A stretch of 64,000 nt of DNA from Pycnopodia helianthoides (taxonomy: Eukaryota; Echinodermata; Asteroidea; Forcipulatida; Asteriidae): NCBI GenBank assembly GCA_032158295.1, contig CM063244.1, forward strand, positions 29,737,715 through 29,801,714, given 5' to 3'. This document shows positions 1 to 12,065 of the stretch, piece after piece. Every line of letters starts with the position of its first letter. The stretch's first letter is position 1. A model generated the notes under the pieces. That model did no database searches, was not told the DNA's origin, and was given only the letters and a program-made list of their open reading frames with translations. Both the position numbers and the translations under genes were made by a program.

Positions 1-445
1 TTCCAGTACCTTGTGTCCCTCTTTGTACTGGTGAAGCAAAGTATAGGTGCATGCCTGTGCACGTTGCACAATGGAATGTTGGGATGGATATTTACATCGG
101 CCATCCAACTGACTGCAAAAAATTAAGGGACCTCCAAAATTAATCGGGTAGGGAAAAATGGTCCGCCATAGACAAGTTCAGAAATATTTTGCATACAACA
201 TACACGTCATCCAATGTGAGATGGTTAATCTTGATGTCATGAGTGACTTTATAAAGCTCAAATAAAACAGTACATTTGTAAAGGCCATGAAGTCTTCATC
301 AGTTTGTCTGTTTCATTGTTAAAGTTTTGGCCACTTGTAACACTAATATGGACTGATCCCTGAGGCCCAGCCCTCTATTGCTAGTGACTAGTAGTGGCTC
401 TCCACCCTTTGATTATCAAGCTGGTACACCTTTCCACACACAATG

Positions 446-690
446 GCTTATCATTGCCGAGTGGTCAAGTGCAAGTTCTGTGGCTAAATCATCGGAGTCT
501 GGGTTCAAATCCTCAAGTATAAACTGCTTATCTTCATTCAGGAGTGAATGGGTACCTGTGAGGGCAGAGATTATTCTTATAACTGACTTAGCTTGGTGCG
601 CTACATACTTGGCAGCATATGCTGTATACTCCCAAGAGAGCTGAGATGGTTTAAGGAATTAAATGGCTCAGGGAGTAATAATGTCTATGC
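446..690 (+). mobile_element. tRNA-derived SINE, family A, in a PM20D1 intron
   Basis: The head is tRNA-like (a GCCGAGTGGTCAAGTGC A-box region and a GGGTTCAAATCC B-box). The body, with GGGTACCTGTGAGGGCAGAG and GAGCTGAGATGGTTTAAGGA, matches the full-length copy near 54714. Bases 1-445 upstream are intron with nothing recognised. Confidence 0.7.
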
Positions 691-906
691 ACCACAAGCT
701 TCAAAATTGGTACTTTATACTGGTGCTATATTACATAGTTTTCCTTATTATTAGTTATGTACTGCACACACAGATTCTTTTTTTTTTTACTGATGGAACA
801 CGCGTCACAGGTCATCATCTGTTTGGCTATGTATACTGCCGTGATGCTCCAAAATTTAATACAGGACTTCTAATTAGATAATTGTAGGAAGCTTCTGACC
901 TTTGCA

Positions 907-1290
907 GCGCATTTCCAAAATAATTGTTCCTGCCTGCTTGTCCAAATGCGGACAAGGTTGGTGTCTACACTAAGATGTCCATGCTGTTTAGAAGGTTTTT
1001 TTAAAGAATTTTCAGACTGTGTGGGTGATGAGTTTCTGTGTTTTTGTTTTTGTGTTTATTATAAAAGTAATTTGAAGTAACAAGGATCTGTATGTTAGCT
1101 ATGTAAAACAAATATTAAATGCTTTTTGTTGCTGCCATGGTGCAGAATATAATCATTCGGTGAAATCTGGCTTTACCATTTCACTTTACTTTGTCTCGTT
1201 AAATGGAATAGTCCAGATTTCACCTCGTGCTTATATTCTGGGACAATGCGCTCATTTACATCCAATATTTGTATAATATTTTAATGCACA
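907..1290 (+). repeat. Dispersed repeat, copy 1 (paired with 35905-36325)
   Basis: This stretch aligns by eye with 35905-36325 in the same orientation. Shared blocks include GTTTAGAAGG, GTGAAATCTG and ACATCCAATATTTGTATA. A local inverted pair (GGTGAAATCTGG and CCAGATTTCACC) suggests a non-autonomous DNA element. No coding capacity is seen. Confidence 0.5.
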
Positions 1291-1544
1291 ACGCAGTTGT
1301 TCTAATAGGGGGCAACTTGTTCTGTTTTAATGTGGCTAACTGATACAATTACCTGAGGAAGATTACATCCTGCTGTAAGATGTTGACATAAAGAGAACAT
1401 TTTGGCTTGCTTGCTCCTTATCCCAAGACTGAATATTTCAGGATCTTCACAAGTCACTTCACATATTTTCTGGACTTTGAAAAACTTGTTTTTCTTCACA
1501 GATCACAGTCTGAGCTCTGTCATTTTTCTTTTCTTACACTGCAG

Positions 1545-4500
1545 ACTTGAGAGGACTCCATTTCCCACCAAATTTGAGAGAGGCGTGTCGTACGACAACT
1601 TTAATTTTTTAGCATCAGAGGTAATTTTAACTACCAGTGTGTCTCTAATTAGCCCTTCCCATGAAATATGCTAACATTCATGCATTATGTACAGACATGT
1701 TGGCAAACACCATGGAGCCGTGCACTAGGCAGACGCACAAGCGCTATTGTGTCACGCCACCATCAGCCCCAAACAAAAAGGCAGGTTGTTCCCTCATTTC
1801 GGCCACCAGTAGTTTTAGTGCGCACACGTGATGTGCAATTTGTGTATTTCATGGGAAGGGTCTATTCGCTTCAATTGAATTGATTTGTTGCAGCCCAAGG
1901 GCTGAATTAATTTAAGTACAAATGTAACCAAACATTTTTAACTACTTCATACAATAAAGCCTTTACATAAATTAACCCTCCTACTCTCTCTTTGGGTGAT
2001 TGTGGAGCCCACTGGTAAACCATCCAAAACTATTTGCACGCTTCACTGATCATGCACAGTTGTGTTCACTGTGATCTAAAGGTAAACTATAGAGTGTGTA
2101 CAAAGCTATGGGCAAGTGTGAGGAATGAATTTTTGAATGGTTTCAAATTGTCAATCAGAAGGACGGTTAATTGCTATCAAAAAGTAAAAATTGTAAAATG
2201 CCAAATGGTGACAGTAATGTGAGAACACACAGAAAGATTATATATTTATCTTTCAAGGAGACAATTAAGCAACATTCTTTTTGAGGATAACAATGTTTGT
2301 GTTATGAAACAACAAAACATTACAGAAATTAAAGCAGACCTTTGTTAATGGACATGATTTCAATCTAGTGAGGTTTGCGGAGACACCGTGTACATAAATC
2401 AATGTATTAGTTGTGGTTCTGAAAAGAACCAGTGGCTTAACAACTCGTCGTTTTGATCAGTATGCTCATCAATTTCAGTAGGATGCTGGACTCTGCTGCT
2501 GTATGCTGCTTAAATACTGCTGATTAGATTAGCTAACATAGGTTTAGCTCACATGACGTGCTTGACATGACTTTGCAATCCATATTTGATGAGAACCTCA
2601 TAATTAGAAAAAACGTTGAAAAGCATGGCTTTTTTGTTTATATAACTCCATTCTCTCCTTCATTTTTCCTTTAGGTGGACTACCCATTCAAGTTTGTGTT
2701 TGCCAATTTGTGGTTATTCAAGAAGCTTGTTAAACGGTAAGGCCGGAAGGCTAACTATAAATAGTCCGTAGCATGTTGTGGCAGAGTGGTCTTAAATATC
2801 TAGTTCAAGTTTTGATGGCTGAGTCGTCAGAGTGTAGGTTCAAATCCCGGTCGTGACACTTTAATTGCTTTTCATCACTCAGGAGTAAGTGGATACCTGT
2901 GAGGGTGGAGATTGTTGATTTCAATGATTAACAAGCTGTGCAACAATTTAGCCATACCCGCTACTAAAATATAGGATTTGAACTGCCTCTAGCTACCAGG
3001 CAATCCCAGTGGTCTAGTGGGTAAGACATCTGTTCTGGAATGGCAAAGGTCGTGGGGTTCAATTCCCACCGATTAATATGCCAGTGCTTTATGCATATCG
3101 GTGTAAGAGTAAAACCAAATAATATATTCCAAAGTAGTTATGATGGTTTTCAGGAATGCCTAAGGCCCAATTTTATTATTGCATGTTGGTTTGATACAAT
3201 GTTTTAAAGCGCCTACTAAGTTGATTGTATTGTTCCTGATATGGTTTTCAGGAATGCCTAAGGCCCAATAAGTTAATATTGCATGATGATTGCACAGACA
3301 ATGAAGTATTGGTATGTTTTTTTTTACAGTATTATTAACAGGCAAGAAAGCACAAGAGCTATGCTGCATACAACCACAGCAGTAACACTGTTCAATGGGG
3401 GCATTAAGGTAAGGTCAAATATTCAGAAATAGAGCTAGGAGATTGCTGGTGCAGATCCATGGACCCATTTGTTATGACTACATGAAGCCTGTTACAAAAT
3501 TAGACAACCACTGAAAACCGTAAAACTGTTGACCAGATAAAACTTCCTGAAAGCCCCATTCCGATAGATTTTGATACATCATTGTGTAAACATGTTTCCT
3601 ACGGGTACCTAACCCAGGTTGGACTCCTCGGTTGCATACAACGCAACGCAACGGAGTCCAAGGTATAAAGGTCCTGTATTGCAAAAAATGTTATAACCAA
3701 ACATTTTCTTATTTATACCTGATGAAGGAAGCTGAAGCTTCGTTCACATATTCTTTATGTCCGGAATTCCATGCCTGCTGGGTTCAGAATTGTTAATTTT
3801 ACCCTTGGGTTGACATTATTTTTTGAAAATAAAATGAAAATTTACATCTGTTGTAACTTTCTGTGAAAACTTATATTCATAGCAAGTTCATCACGTTCGT
3901 TCGTGCTTCAAGCTCAGTATGCATTGGTATCGATTCTTTACAATAATTCGAGTACTAAAACCAAGTACGGTATCGACACATTCACTTTGTATAGTATCGA
4001 TACGAAACTAACACTAATCGAATGTTTTGCTTCAGTTGCTATGCATTTCGTGTGTGCGCACAAAAGCTCACACGTCAATCGGTACAAGATGTTTACAACG
4101 GAAGCGTGGATCTTCTTTTTATTTTCTGGAATAATGTTACCTTGAGATATATTTGTTATTTGTGGACCTGTCAAAAGTATAGTTATGGACAAGAAGAATA
4201 TATAAACAAAATTTCAGCTTCTTAAATCAGGTAAAAATATGAAAAAACATTAGTTGAAATTTTGTTGGCATTGTAGAGAAGCTTTATACCCAGGATGTCA
4301 GTGCAGTGCAACGGATACTGACGTCCTACCAGGGCTAGGGTGTACCTAAATACTGTGGGACAAATTGATGAACAGACTTTAATTTTGAGATGGGCTTAAC
4401 TTTCAAAAGTGATGCCTTGAACAATGCCATGCCGACAAAAATGTGAGGTCTCAGCGTGTGTGAGCAATTTGATTATTTACTATATAGTATAAAGCTGGCC

Positions 4501-7500
4501 TTTTTAAGGTCATGTCACTCGGGCTGATGTTCTTATTAAGTAAAAATGAATTTAAAAAATGAAATGTGGAACGACTCGGTTTAAGTTGGCATAGGGTGAT
4601 TAACTAAAGACTTCTGTTTAAGTATTGGTTTGGTTTAATAAACAAAGGTTGATTTAAGGAAGTGGGCCACAGGTAGCGCATTACCCCCTTATTTCACCTG
4701 GAAACAAATAAACAAACTGAAGACAAATAAAGCAAAATCTCAGTTTTAAACTAGGTAAAAAATAATGTGTAAAACGCCTCTGAAATGTCCCAGATTTCAC
4801 AGAAGAGCATCAAATGTAAACAAAAAATTCGAGAAAATGTGGAATGCATTCACCATGAATCAGCCAATCCTTGGTCTTAAGCCACGGTCGATAATCAGCC
4901 ATGAATCAGCCATGGTATGCTAGAATCTTGGACTTTCCCCCCATATGCCCAATACAATGATAAACAACAATGACAGCCTACCAATCTTTGCTAATCCTTG
5001 TTTGTACAACAAAGTGATAGAGGTCTGAAATCAGGGATTACATAGTAACCTCGGAAAATAGGAGTTTTGGAGCATGATTTCCATTATTTTTTGCCCTTTA
5101 AGTTGTACGGAGGCATACACTTTTGCTTTGCTGAGATGTAACAAAGAGCCATTCCAACAGCTTTGTTCAACGTACTGCATCTCTTTGGAACTTCTTTCCT
5201 GGTGCATGTTTCCCTATTCTAGACTGTTTTAATAGGAACATCGATTCCTACCTTCAGCTCCCCTGAGTTATTTTCATCTTAAATATTTTCTTCTTATACC
5301 CCCTTACCAAGAGTGGCCTTTAGCCTTGTATGGGACAAACATGCATTTAACAGCCTATAAAACAACAACAAAGTGTAGCAATGTGAATGCATGTCTGTAC
5401 ACGCTGGGATGAAAAGACCAGGCATCTATAAACCTGTCACTCGGCTTTGACCTCATCAGCGAGTTCACCCAACTTCTGTTTTGTGAGTCTGAAGTAGTTT
5501 TGTGTGCACACATGTCTTCCATCATTTACTGGTTTACAAATGTAATTCACATAACGATATTTGTATTAATTTTTGACTGCCAAGATGAATGTTCTTCCTC
5601 CATCTGCAACAGCGATCATCAATCATCGAGTTCATCCAAGCCAGACAATTCAGCAGGTAGTATTATTCTTATATTCAGTAATGTTGCCCCCTCCCGTCCC
5701 CAAACTATGTCTTTGTCACCTACTTCCCCCCCCCCAAAAAAAAGTGTCTAGTTATACCACTGTACTGGAATAATCTTCCTTATGAAATTTGTCATATGCA
5801 ATTTCTCTTTTTAATAATGGTACTGAATTTAAAATATTGCTAAAAACTCACCATTTCCAGACTTATTCTTTTACTTAAGGCTGTTTATTTTCTTTTTCTA
5901 ATTTGCATTGATGAATTGATGTCATTATTTGTTGTAAAGTGTTGTGATACATTTTGTGTAAGAATGCTATCTAAGTTCTTAGATGAATATTATTATTATT
6001 ATTATTATTATTATTAAAATTCTCAGCCAATTAGTTTATCTTCATTTGATCTCCTTGAGGTCGCTGTTTGAGCTTGTGATGTATTGCAGGGATTAAGGAA
6101 ACAAAAACATTTCTCAGCACCTTGTCACATGCATGTACCATCTTTGACTGTTAATTTGTGATTAGCAAAGAAATTGTTAAGCAAAACTGTCTGCTTAAGC
6201 AGCTCTATGAAATTGGGCCCTGCTAACAAATACTATTGACGCTTATCTTTGAAAATGAATAGGGCCCAATTTTATTGCTCTGCTTAAGCAGAACCATGAA
6301 ATTTGATACAGGCATTTGATTTGTAAAGATATTTCCTGAATTCAGGATTTTATTGATGCATCTCCCTTCACATTAAGATTTTCTTGTAGGAGGTGAAGTT
6401 GCTTTCACAGAGAAGAAGACATGGACTGCCCTTCCTTCAATTCTTAAAAGGCTGTCTGCTGGCAGCATCAGACGTTTTAAACTGCATTTCCTAGATTGAA
6501 TTCTCTCTCTGCATTCTTCTCATTGTTTTTAACCTCTTTTAGTTTGTTTTAATGGCTATATTATTTCTACTAAGCATTAAAAATAAAAAACAGTTTAAAA
6601 TGTTTGTGTCCTTTTTTATTGTTAACTTTTGATTGTGTCTCTGTACATGCTGGGGACCAGTGGGAGACCAGTGGGAGACCAGTGGTTACCGCTGAAAGGA
6701 CCGCCTAGTTAAAATTAGAAGTATATAAATAAATAAATAAATAAATAGGTTAATGTTAATGCCGCTTTTATGTTTGACCTGTATATGCAGGTCTTGGATC
6801 GTGACAGACGTCTTATAAATGACAGTAGAGTCAAAATGGAGGTGGTACAGAGCAAAGAAGCCTCCATCACCTCCCCGTATGATGAAAACTGCTTTGGTTA
6901 CCAGACAGTGGGACAGAGCATTAAACAAGTCTTTCCAGATGCAATCATTGCCCCAGGTAACTTTTCAAATCCTCAAATTGAATTACAACCCTAACCTAGA
7001 GAGCCTCCTGAATCTATTAACCCCTTGCACTGATGTCTCATATGGCTACTGCTCCTTTGTTGGAGTCAATTCGTAGGCATATAAATGCTGCATTGCCTAA
7101 AAAACGCACTACACTGTATAACACATTGATTCCCAAAATGGCACAACCAAGATTGTTGAGACGATGAGAGCAGGTGATTTGGGTCAATAGACCTTATGCA
7201 CATGACGTCATTTGAGTAGGGCGCCCTCGTCTAGAGGTCAAAAGAAGATTGTTCATTGGCTCATTCCCTGCGCCGCGCGTACAAAATGTGCTTTTTCCAT
7301 TGTTTCGTCATCGTTTTACCTCTAAGATGGCGGCGTGATGACGTTAATGCATAAGGTCTATAGAGGACAAAATCTCTTTAACATTGAGTTTCAGTCTCGG
7401 CCAAAGTTAAACCTTGGTATACTGATAGTATTATTTATTTTTGGTGAAAATATACATTTGTTTAATTTTGACAATTTTTATTACATTTATTAAGTAAAAA

Positions 7501-7822
7501 ATAGACTTATGTTTGTTTAGTTTGCTTAGATAGAACAAGCTCACAACTTGATGCTATATTACATCATGAAAAGTTAAAACTGTTTTCTGATATTCCACTT
7601 TTTATTTCCCAAACCCTTGTAGCTATTCTCATTGCAAACACTGACACCATTCACTACGCCTGTGTAACGGATAAAATGTATCGCTTCTGCCCGACATTCA
7701 ACTACCCCGAGGATGTTCCACGTTTCCATGGCGTCAATGAGAGAATCCGTGTGAAGAATTATGAGCAGGTGGTCAAGTTCTACTACATAGCCATGCACCA
7801 TGCCGATAGAGAACAACTCTAA
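1545..7822 (+). CDS. PM20D1: PM20D1-like M20 peptidase / N-fatty-acyl-amino acid synthase-hydrolase, 3' part (5' partial)
   Basis: Six exons join in phase: 1545-1620, 2675-2736, 3330-3408, 5585-5656, 6791-6956 and 7623-7822 (TAA at 7820-7822). All introns are GT-AG. Together they encode about 218 C-terminal residues. Recognisable segments are FANLWLFKKLVKR, a TTAVTLFNGG stretch, HRVHPSQ (typical of the M20 lid/dimerisation domain), NTDTIHY (the C-terminal region supplying a metal-ligand His) and RFHGVNERI near the end. In vertebrates PM20D1 is a secreted enzyme that condenses and hydrolyses fatty acids and amino acids; its yeast relative CPS1 is a vacuolar carboxypeptidase. The signal peptide and the other metal ligands would lie upstream of the window. 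One oddity: the usual Arg before the final His is Ile here. The family call is firm; the substrate is not shown. Confidence 0.87.
2768..2960 (+). mobile_element. tRNA-derived SINE fragment, family A
   Basis: It has a GGTTCAAATCCCGGTCGTGACAC B-box region, then an AATTGCTTTTCATCACTCAG body and GGATACCTGTGAGGGTGGAG, shared with the other family A copies. It lies in the intron after exon 2675-2736. Confidence 0.6.
2965..3120 (+). mobile_element. tRNA-derived SINE, family B
   Basis: It has AGTGGTCTAGTGGGTAAGAC (A-box) and GGGGTTCAATTCCCACC (B-box), preceded by ATTTGAACTGCCTCTAGC. An opposite-strand relative lies at 30285-30500. I judge it a SINE because it has relatives in the window and no clean acceptor stem. 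Confidence 0.55.
5115..5290 (-). repeat. Dispersed repeat, reverse-complement partner of 22935-23110
   Basis: Read on the minus strand, this matches 22935-23110 in blocks such as AACTCAGGGGAGCTGAAGGT, AGTTCCAAAGAGATGCAG and AATGGCTCTTTGTT. A degraded LINE tail is possible, but no domain is clear. It lies in the intron before exon 5585-5656. Confidence 0.45.
5989..6016. repeat. (ATT)n microsatellite
   Basis: About nine tandem ATT units lie in a PM20D1 intron. A short (AAAT)n run follows at about 6725-6747. Confidence 0.85.
6183..6305. mobile_element. Fragments of the GGGCCCAATTTCATAGAGC palindromic MITE family
   Basis: The stretch near 6190-6222 carries GCTCTATGAAATTGGGCCC, an element terminus. 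The stretch near 6263-6300 carries the opposite terminus, GGGCCCAATTTTATTGCTCT. The orientation suggests abutting or rearranged copies of the MITE that is intact at 57899-58144. Confidence 0.55.
6395..6499 (+). mobile_element. Possible C-terminal remnant of a non-LTR reverse transcriptase
   Basis: An open stretch reads FTEKKTWTALPSILKRL, then a basic-hydrophobic tail and a stop. It resembles the 'W-x-x-LP' C-terminal tail of CR1/jockey-type LINE reverse transcriptases. The fragment is short and the call rests on memory of that motif. A second fragment of this kind may lie at 5760-5870 (YWNNLPYEI). Confidence 0.35.
7188..7360. mobile_element. Palindromic MITE with TAGACCTTATGCA termini
   Basis: Left end TAGACCTTATGCA (7188-7200) and right end TGCATAAGGTCTA (7348-7360) are perfect reverse complements. 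Just inside are ATGACGTCAT and ATGACGTTAA. It is about 173 bp with no ORF, in the last PM20D1 intron. A related end lies near 9511-9530, inside the hAT-like element. Confidence 0.7.
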
Positions 7823-8270
7823 ATGATACATTTTATTCTTAGAACTTGATTTAGTTTTGCTGTTCTGATTTAGAAGCAGAGCTTCAGACATTTGAATCTT
7901 GCAATCAGGGAGAGTTTGTACAACAATCTGGGAGATGTTTAGAACTACATTCAACATAATAGGGACAAAGTTTCCATAATCAGGGAGATTTTCAAATTTG
8001 TTCATCGGAACATGGAAAGATTGGTTTATTTTCAGGGAACCTTCTGCAGAATCAAGGAGAGCTGTCAGCTCTGGTCTGAATAACAATTGTTTTCGTCAAA
8101 ATGTTTTTTTTTCTTTCTTTCTTATTATTAGTTATATTCTTTGTTTCCGTCAAAAATCCCATAGGATTTGTATTCTTCAAAGGTCAAAATTAGCATAATA
8201 GGAAACATTCAACTTCCTGTTATCTTATCAAAACTTAGGATATGAACTTATCATGACATGTAATTAAGAA

Positions 8271-8276
8271 AATAAA
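8271..8276 (+). other. Candidate poly(A) signal for the PM20D1-like gene
   Basis: AATAAA lies about 450 bp after the stop codon, just before a dispersed repeat. I noticed no earlier canonical signal. It is only a candidate. Confidence 0.3.
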
Positions 8277-8282
8277 ATTGAT

Positions 8283-8770
8283 TAAATTATCTTATAATAA
8301 GGGAATAAAAGAGAAGGTGACAAGGTCTTAAACGGCTGTTTAAAACCGGCAGGGTCATGGTCGTGTGATGAAGGACCGGGCCAAAGGTGAGGTCTTTAAT
8401 CTTAAGGCCAAGACCCTGCAAGGTTTTAAACGGCCGGTTAAGACCAAGTCACTGTTTTATTCCCATTCATAAATGCCCTTTTTGTTAAAAAGCGTAATAT
8501 TGTTGGAAAATCTGTTCAACTTTTCTGTTAACTTTCAATTTCCTGTCACATCCTCGGACCCTGTTTCGCGAAGGATAGGCATGCCACGCTCAACAGTTGT
8601 GCATATACGCGCGTACTAACACTAACAGATTTTAGATTGAATACCAGTATGTATTGGTTGCGTTTCGCGTAAATTAGCGCCTGTGTAACCTTGCGCGCCA
8701 CAGGTATGTTTAAACACTTCTAGCTGTGTCTATATCATCCGTTTAAACACGGCCACGTGTTGTATCAAAG
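8283..8770 (+). repeat. 480-bp dispersed repeat, copy 1
   Basis: It aligns by eye over nearly its full length with 32400-32930, same orientation. Shared blocks include TTTTATTCCCATTCATAAAT, CGCTCAACAGTTGTGC and CGTAAATTAGCGCC. The first 170 bp form an imperfect inverted repeat. No coding capacity. Bases 7823-8282 before it are 3' UTR or intergenic with nothing else recognised, as are 8771-9003 after it. Confidence 0.65.
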
Positions 8771-9003
8771 ATCTTGCTGTGAGGTAACCTTGTCAAAGCC
8801 AGTCCCACAATTCTCGAAAACTTGTTCTCTCTGCACAACTACAGTTTGCGCTGCTTGGCCACTCCCTGCTGGTCCCAACTGTACTGTAGCCTATATAAGT
8901 TGAAATCAAGTTTAGGGAGCCACTTTTTTGATGACTTTAGGCAGTTCTTCTAATGTTTAGAACCTCCTAAGCCTGCAGTCCTGCACAACATGCTTAACCG
9001 TCT

Positions 9004-9206
9004 GGGCCTAATTTGATAAAGCTGTTTAGCAGGAAATACTGCTTAGCAAATTTCTATTGCTAAGCAAAAAATAAGTGGGGCACTAGGATGACCAGTTGCA
9101 CCAATGGAAACTTTATGGAATGTTGGCAAGTAAACTGTTTCTGTTAAGCATGATTTGTCTATGCTTAGCAAGTTTTTGTGCCTACGGGCTTTATGAAATT
9201 GGGCCC
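9004..9206. mobile_element. GGGCCCAATTTCAT-family MITE copy
   Basis: It begins GGGCCTAATTTGATAAAGCT and ends with the terminus ATGAAATTGGGCCC. The interior is rich in GCTTAGCA motifs. It is a diverged copy of the element at 57899-58144. Confidence 0.6.
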
Positions 9207-9475
9207 AAGTGTTTGCGTCCACAATTAAATTCTGGAGATTCAGTCAGCTTCCATGTGTGCATCATCTGGCAATGTCTGGTAGTCAGTCCTTGCATGCCTG
9301 GGCAGATCAAACAAGGAGGCTCTATTTTGGGATCAGCTAACAGATGACCATATGGAACATCTGCCATTTTCCACTGTTGACGCAAATCTCCCTGTTGTCA
9401 GTGTCGGTTGCTGCTGGCCCTCTTATCCAGAATGGCTTTTGTGACTTTAATCTCAGTCTATGGTGATCTGTGAGT

Positions 9476-10638
9476 CAGGCGCGGTTCTAGAGCCACAATT
9501 TTCGGGGGCTAGACCTTTTGCACGTGACGTCACCCTCTAACTTTCGCTACTGCTATTTCATTTTGGGAGTCGAAAAGCAACATAGTGCATTTTTCATGTA
9601 TTTGGCGCGTAATAAGTAGACAGATACAATAATCATACAACACATTATGCAGTTGCCTGCAAATTATTTTGACTTCAAAACGGTGGACAGAACAAAAGCT
9701 TGCAGTGGTGTAACGACTTTGATTGAGAATATTATGACATTATGGCATATAACTACATTGCTTGAAAAAGCTTGTGTCTACTTGATTTGTGGAATGCCAA
9801 TTGCGGCGTCCTTTTCGGGCAAAGGAAAATACATGTTGGTGCTATCCCATCCAGTGGCGCTGTATCTGTTGACTTTTCGTTAAAATGAAAACTGTATTTG
9901 TAAACAGATTCAAGTGTGGGGTGCTGGCCTTTTTCCACTTGTGTTATTTTAACGGGGAAGTGGTTGGGAAATAGAACAACCGAAATATAACCTTTTTTGA
10001 CCATGTGGGTCGGTGAGTAAAGGATATTTTTTTTCAGATCCTTTGGGTAGCAATAGCTAGCTTTCGGAAGTCTCGTTCGCTTCTTATCCAGTTGCATGTG
10101 GGTCGATGGGTATGTTTGTGGATAGGAGTGACGAGGGCGTTTATCCGTTGTTGGATTGTCATAAAGCAATCAGATCCTCAATTGTTTCTTGTAATTCTGA
10201 ATTATTTGCGGGAGAATGGTAATCGAGGTTGTTTTCAGACTCAGTTGGGTCTGGTGGCAACTTTGCTCGGACGATCATTTCCCGTTTGTTTTTGTCTTTT
10301 TTGAAAGCAATGTATGGTGGTTTCGGAAATATTGATTCATGGTAGTTACCAACTTTGTGAATTATTCAATATTGCCACCGTAGATGAGAATGTTTTCTCT
10401 ATAGCGCCACCAGGTGAGAATGTGTTCAGCTTGTTGTAGGATTTCTTTTTCGAGATCATGGAGGGTTGTGTCACAGATTTCTGGACTGGCTGTGGAACCC
10501 ATGGCACATCCGATTTTCTGTAGGAAAGATCCAGTATTTTCCAGCATGCATCATCTTCTTTTTTGCTTTGCATTTTTTTTGGGGGGCTAGACAAAAGTTT
10601 TTTGGGGGGGCTTTAGCCCCCCCGTAGAACCGCGCCTG
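9476..10638. mobile_element. hAT-like non-autonomous transposon with 8-bp target duplication
   Basis: Termini are CAGGCGCGGTTCTA (9476-9489) and its near-exact inverse TAGAACCGCGCCTG (10625-10638). The 8-mer CTGTGAGT flanks both ends, at 9468-9475 and 10639-10646. Eight-base duplications with CAGG-type ends are characteristic of hAT elements. No transposase is seen. On the minus strand, 10362-10547 reads like part of a reverse transcriptase (CAMGSTASPEIC, then WWRYREN), so the element carries foreign sequence. Confidence 0.72.
10346..10560 (-). pseudogene. Reverse-transcriptase-like fragment inside the hAT-like element
   Basis: The frame contains CAMGSTASPEIC followed by TWWRYRENILIYGG. This resembles the region of Penelope- or retron-like reverse transcriptases running from an 'AMGS' motif to the Y/F-x-DD active site. 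Here the two aspartates are replaced (YREN) and the frame is short, so it would be inactive. A possible second piece lies at 9753-10100 (KRTPQLAFHKS). The family is uncertain. Confidence 0.4.
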
Positions 10639-10646
10639 CTGTGAGT

Positions 10647-11699
10647 ACTGTAAAGTATGGTGGACACAGGTATGAGCTTTTTTGTACAATGTTTGAAAGA
10701 CCCTGCTTTGACCCCACAGTACTTTGTGTATAGTTCATTATTCCTGCTACATTGTATGATGTGCAGTTTGTGAATGTGCAATTCCTGCTGCAATTAGGCT
10801 AGCAGTGATGTGACTCTCACATACTCGGCTGGAAAGTAACAGCATTCTCTTTGTTTAAAACCAAGCTTTGACCAAAGAGTACAAACAACACACAAAACAA
10901 ATTTGCAACTTTCCTTTTATGTCTGTATCACAGCGTGTCATCCTTGGTGAAATGTTCTTAGAAAGTTGTCATCCTCTTTCCCAAGATGTTGTCATCATTA
11001 AACTTTCTTGGGAAGTTGACTTACTTATAGGATTTTGTCATTCTCAAAGAATTATGTCAGGATCTCATTAAGTTGGATGGCAGAGCTCGCAGTAATTTCT
11101 ACTTCTGAGCCACCATTGCTTATTTTGATTGCCTTTAAAGACCTTTATCTCTGGTTTATTATTACTGCTAAAGAGTATTGTAAATATTTCAAAGAAAATT
11201 GTGCATATTTTGAACAAATCTTTTCATAATTGCAGAGTCATTATTATAATTAACAAGACAAATAAATAAAAGAAGAGTATTAAAGAGTAATGTTTAGTAA
11301 TATAATCTGTTATTTATACCTATAAAGTCCAAGGATGAGTGTGTCTCAAAGTGTTCATGTTTAAAACTGGTATGAAGTACTGTTTTGAATTACCAGACCC
11401 ATTTATATAGCACCTTGTTGATATGATGTAATCTTCAACCCAATATACCAGAAAAACCAGGACAAACCCCTTCTCTTATTACTTAATGAAAAGTCCACAA
11501 TTCATCCTGTTGTGGAATACTACTACCATCATATTTGGGCTGGTGCCCCATCTTGCCGTTTGTCACTGCTTCATGGTAATCAGCGACACATTGCAAATCT
11601 AGTTGGGCATCTGTAACCTTATTGAGCCTCTTTTACATGTATTAAAGTGGTCAGCCCTCCAATGGACCCTCATTGGTTGTTCCATCTAACCATACCAAC
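10647..11699. other. Intergenic, nothing recognised
   Basis: No gene, RNA or repeat was recognised. The open frames are short and unlike any family known to me. The base composition is A+T-rich, like the surrounding intergenic DNA. Confidence 0.5.
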
Positions 11700-12065
11700 C
11701 ATTTCTCTGCCCATTCACATCCTTATACTGTAGCTGTCCCCAAAGTGAGTACTCATCAAGCCTCTTCCCATTCACTACCTTACTTTGGAATTCACTACAT
11801 GTATCCTGCTTCCCTGCCTCTTACAACCTGTCCCATCCTTAGCGATCCCCAAAGCTAGTACTCATGGTACTCATCAAGCCTCTTACCATGTACTGACTTA
11901 CTTTGAATTCACTACATGTATCCTGCTTCCCTGCCTATTATAACCTGTCCCATCCCTAGCTGTCCTCAAAGCTAGTACTCATGGTACTCATCAAGCCTCT
12001 TACCATGTACCGACTTACTTTGGAATTCACTACATGTGCATGTATCCTGCTTCCCTGCCTCTTAC
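11700..12065. repeat. About 117-bp tandem repeat, roughly 3 copies
   Basis: ACTCATCAAGCCTCTT recurs at 11751, 11869 and 11986, spaced 117-118 bp. Each is followed by a TTCACTACATGTATCCTGCT block. The last copy has a small GTGCAT insertion. Confidence 0.8.

Noticed and set aside
3001..3075. Possible tRNA gene
   Set aside because: A- and B-box motifs are present, but no proper acceptor stem was found, the sequence continues into repeat flanks and relatives exist elsewhere in the window. It is better explained as a SINE.
4022..4225. Overlapping short open frames on both strands
   Set aside because: They lie in a PM20D1 intron, have no family resemblance, and are open on both strands by chance in A+T-rich DNA.
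7574..8086. 170-codon open frame on the minus strand
   Set aside because: It is antisense to the last PM20D1 exon and its 3' UTR. The plus-strand reading matches a known family and this one does not.
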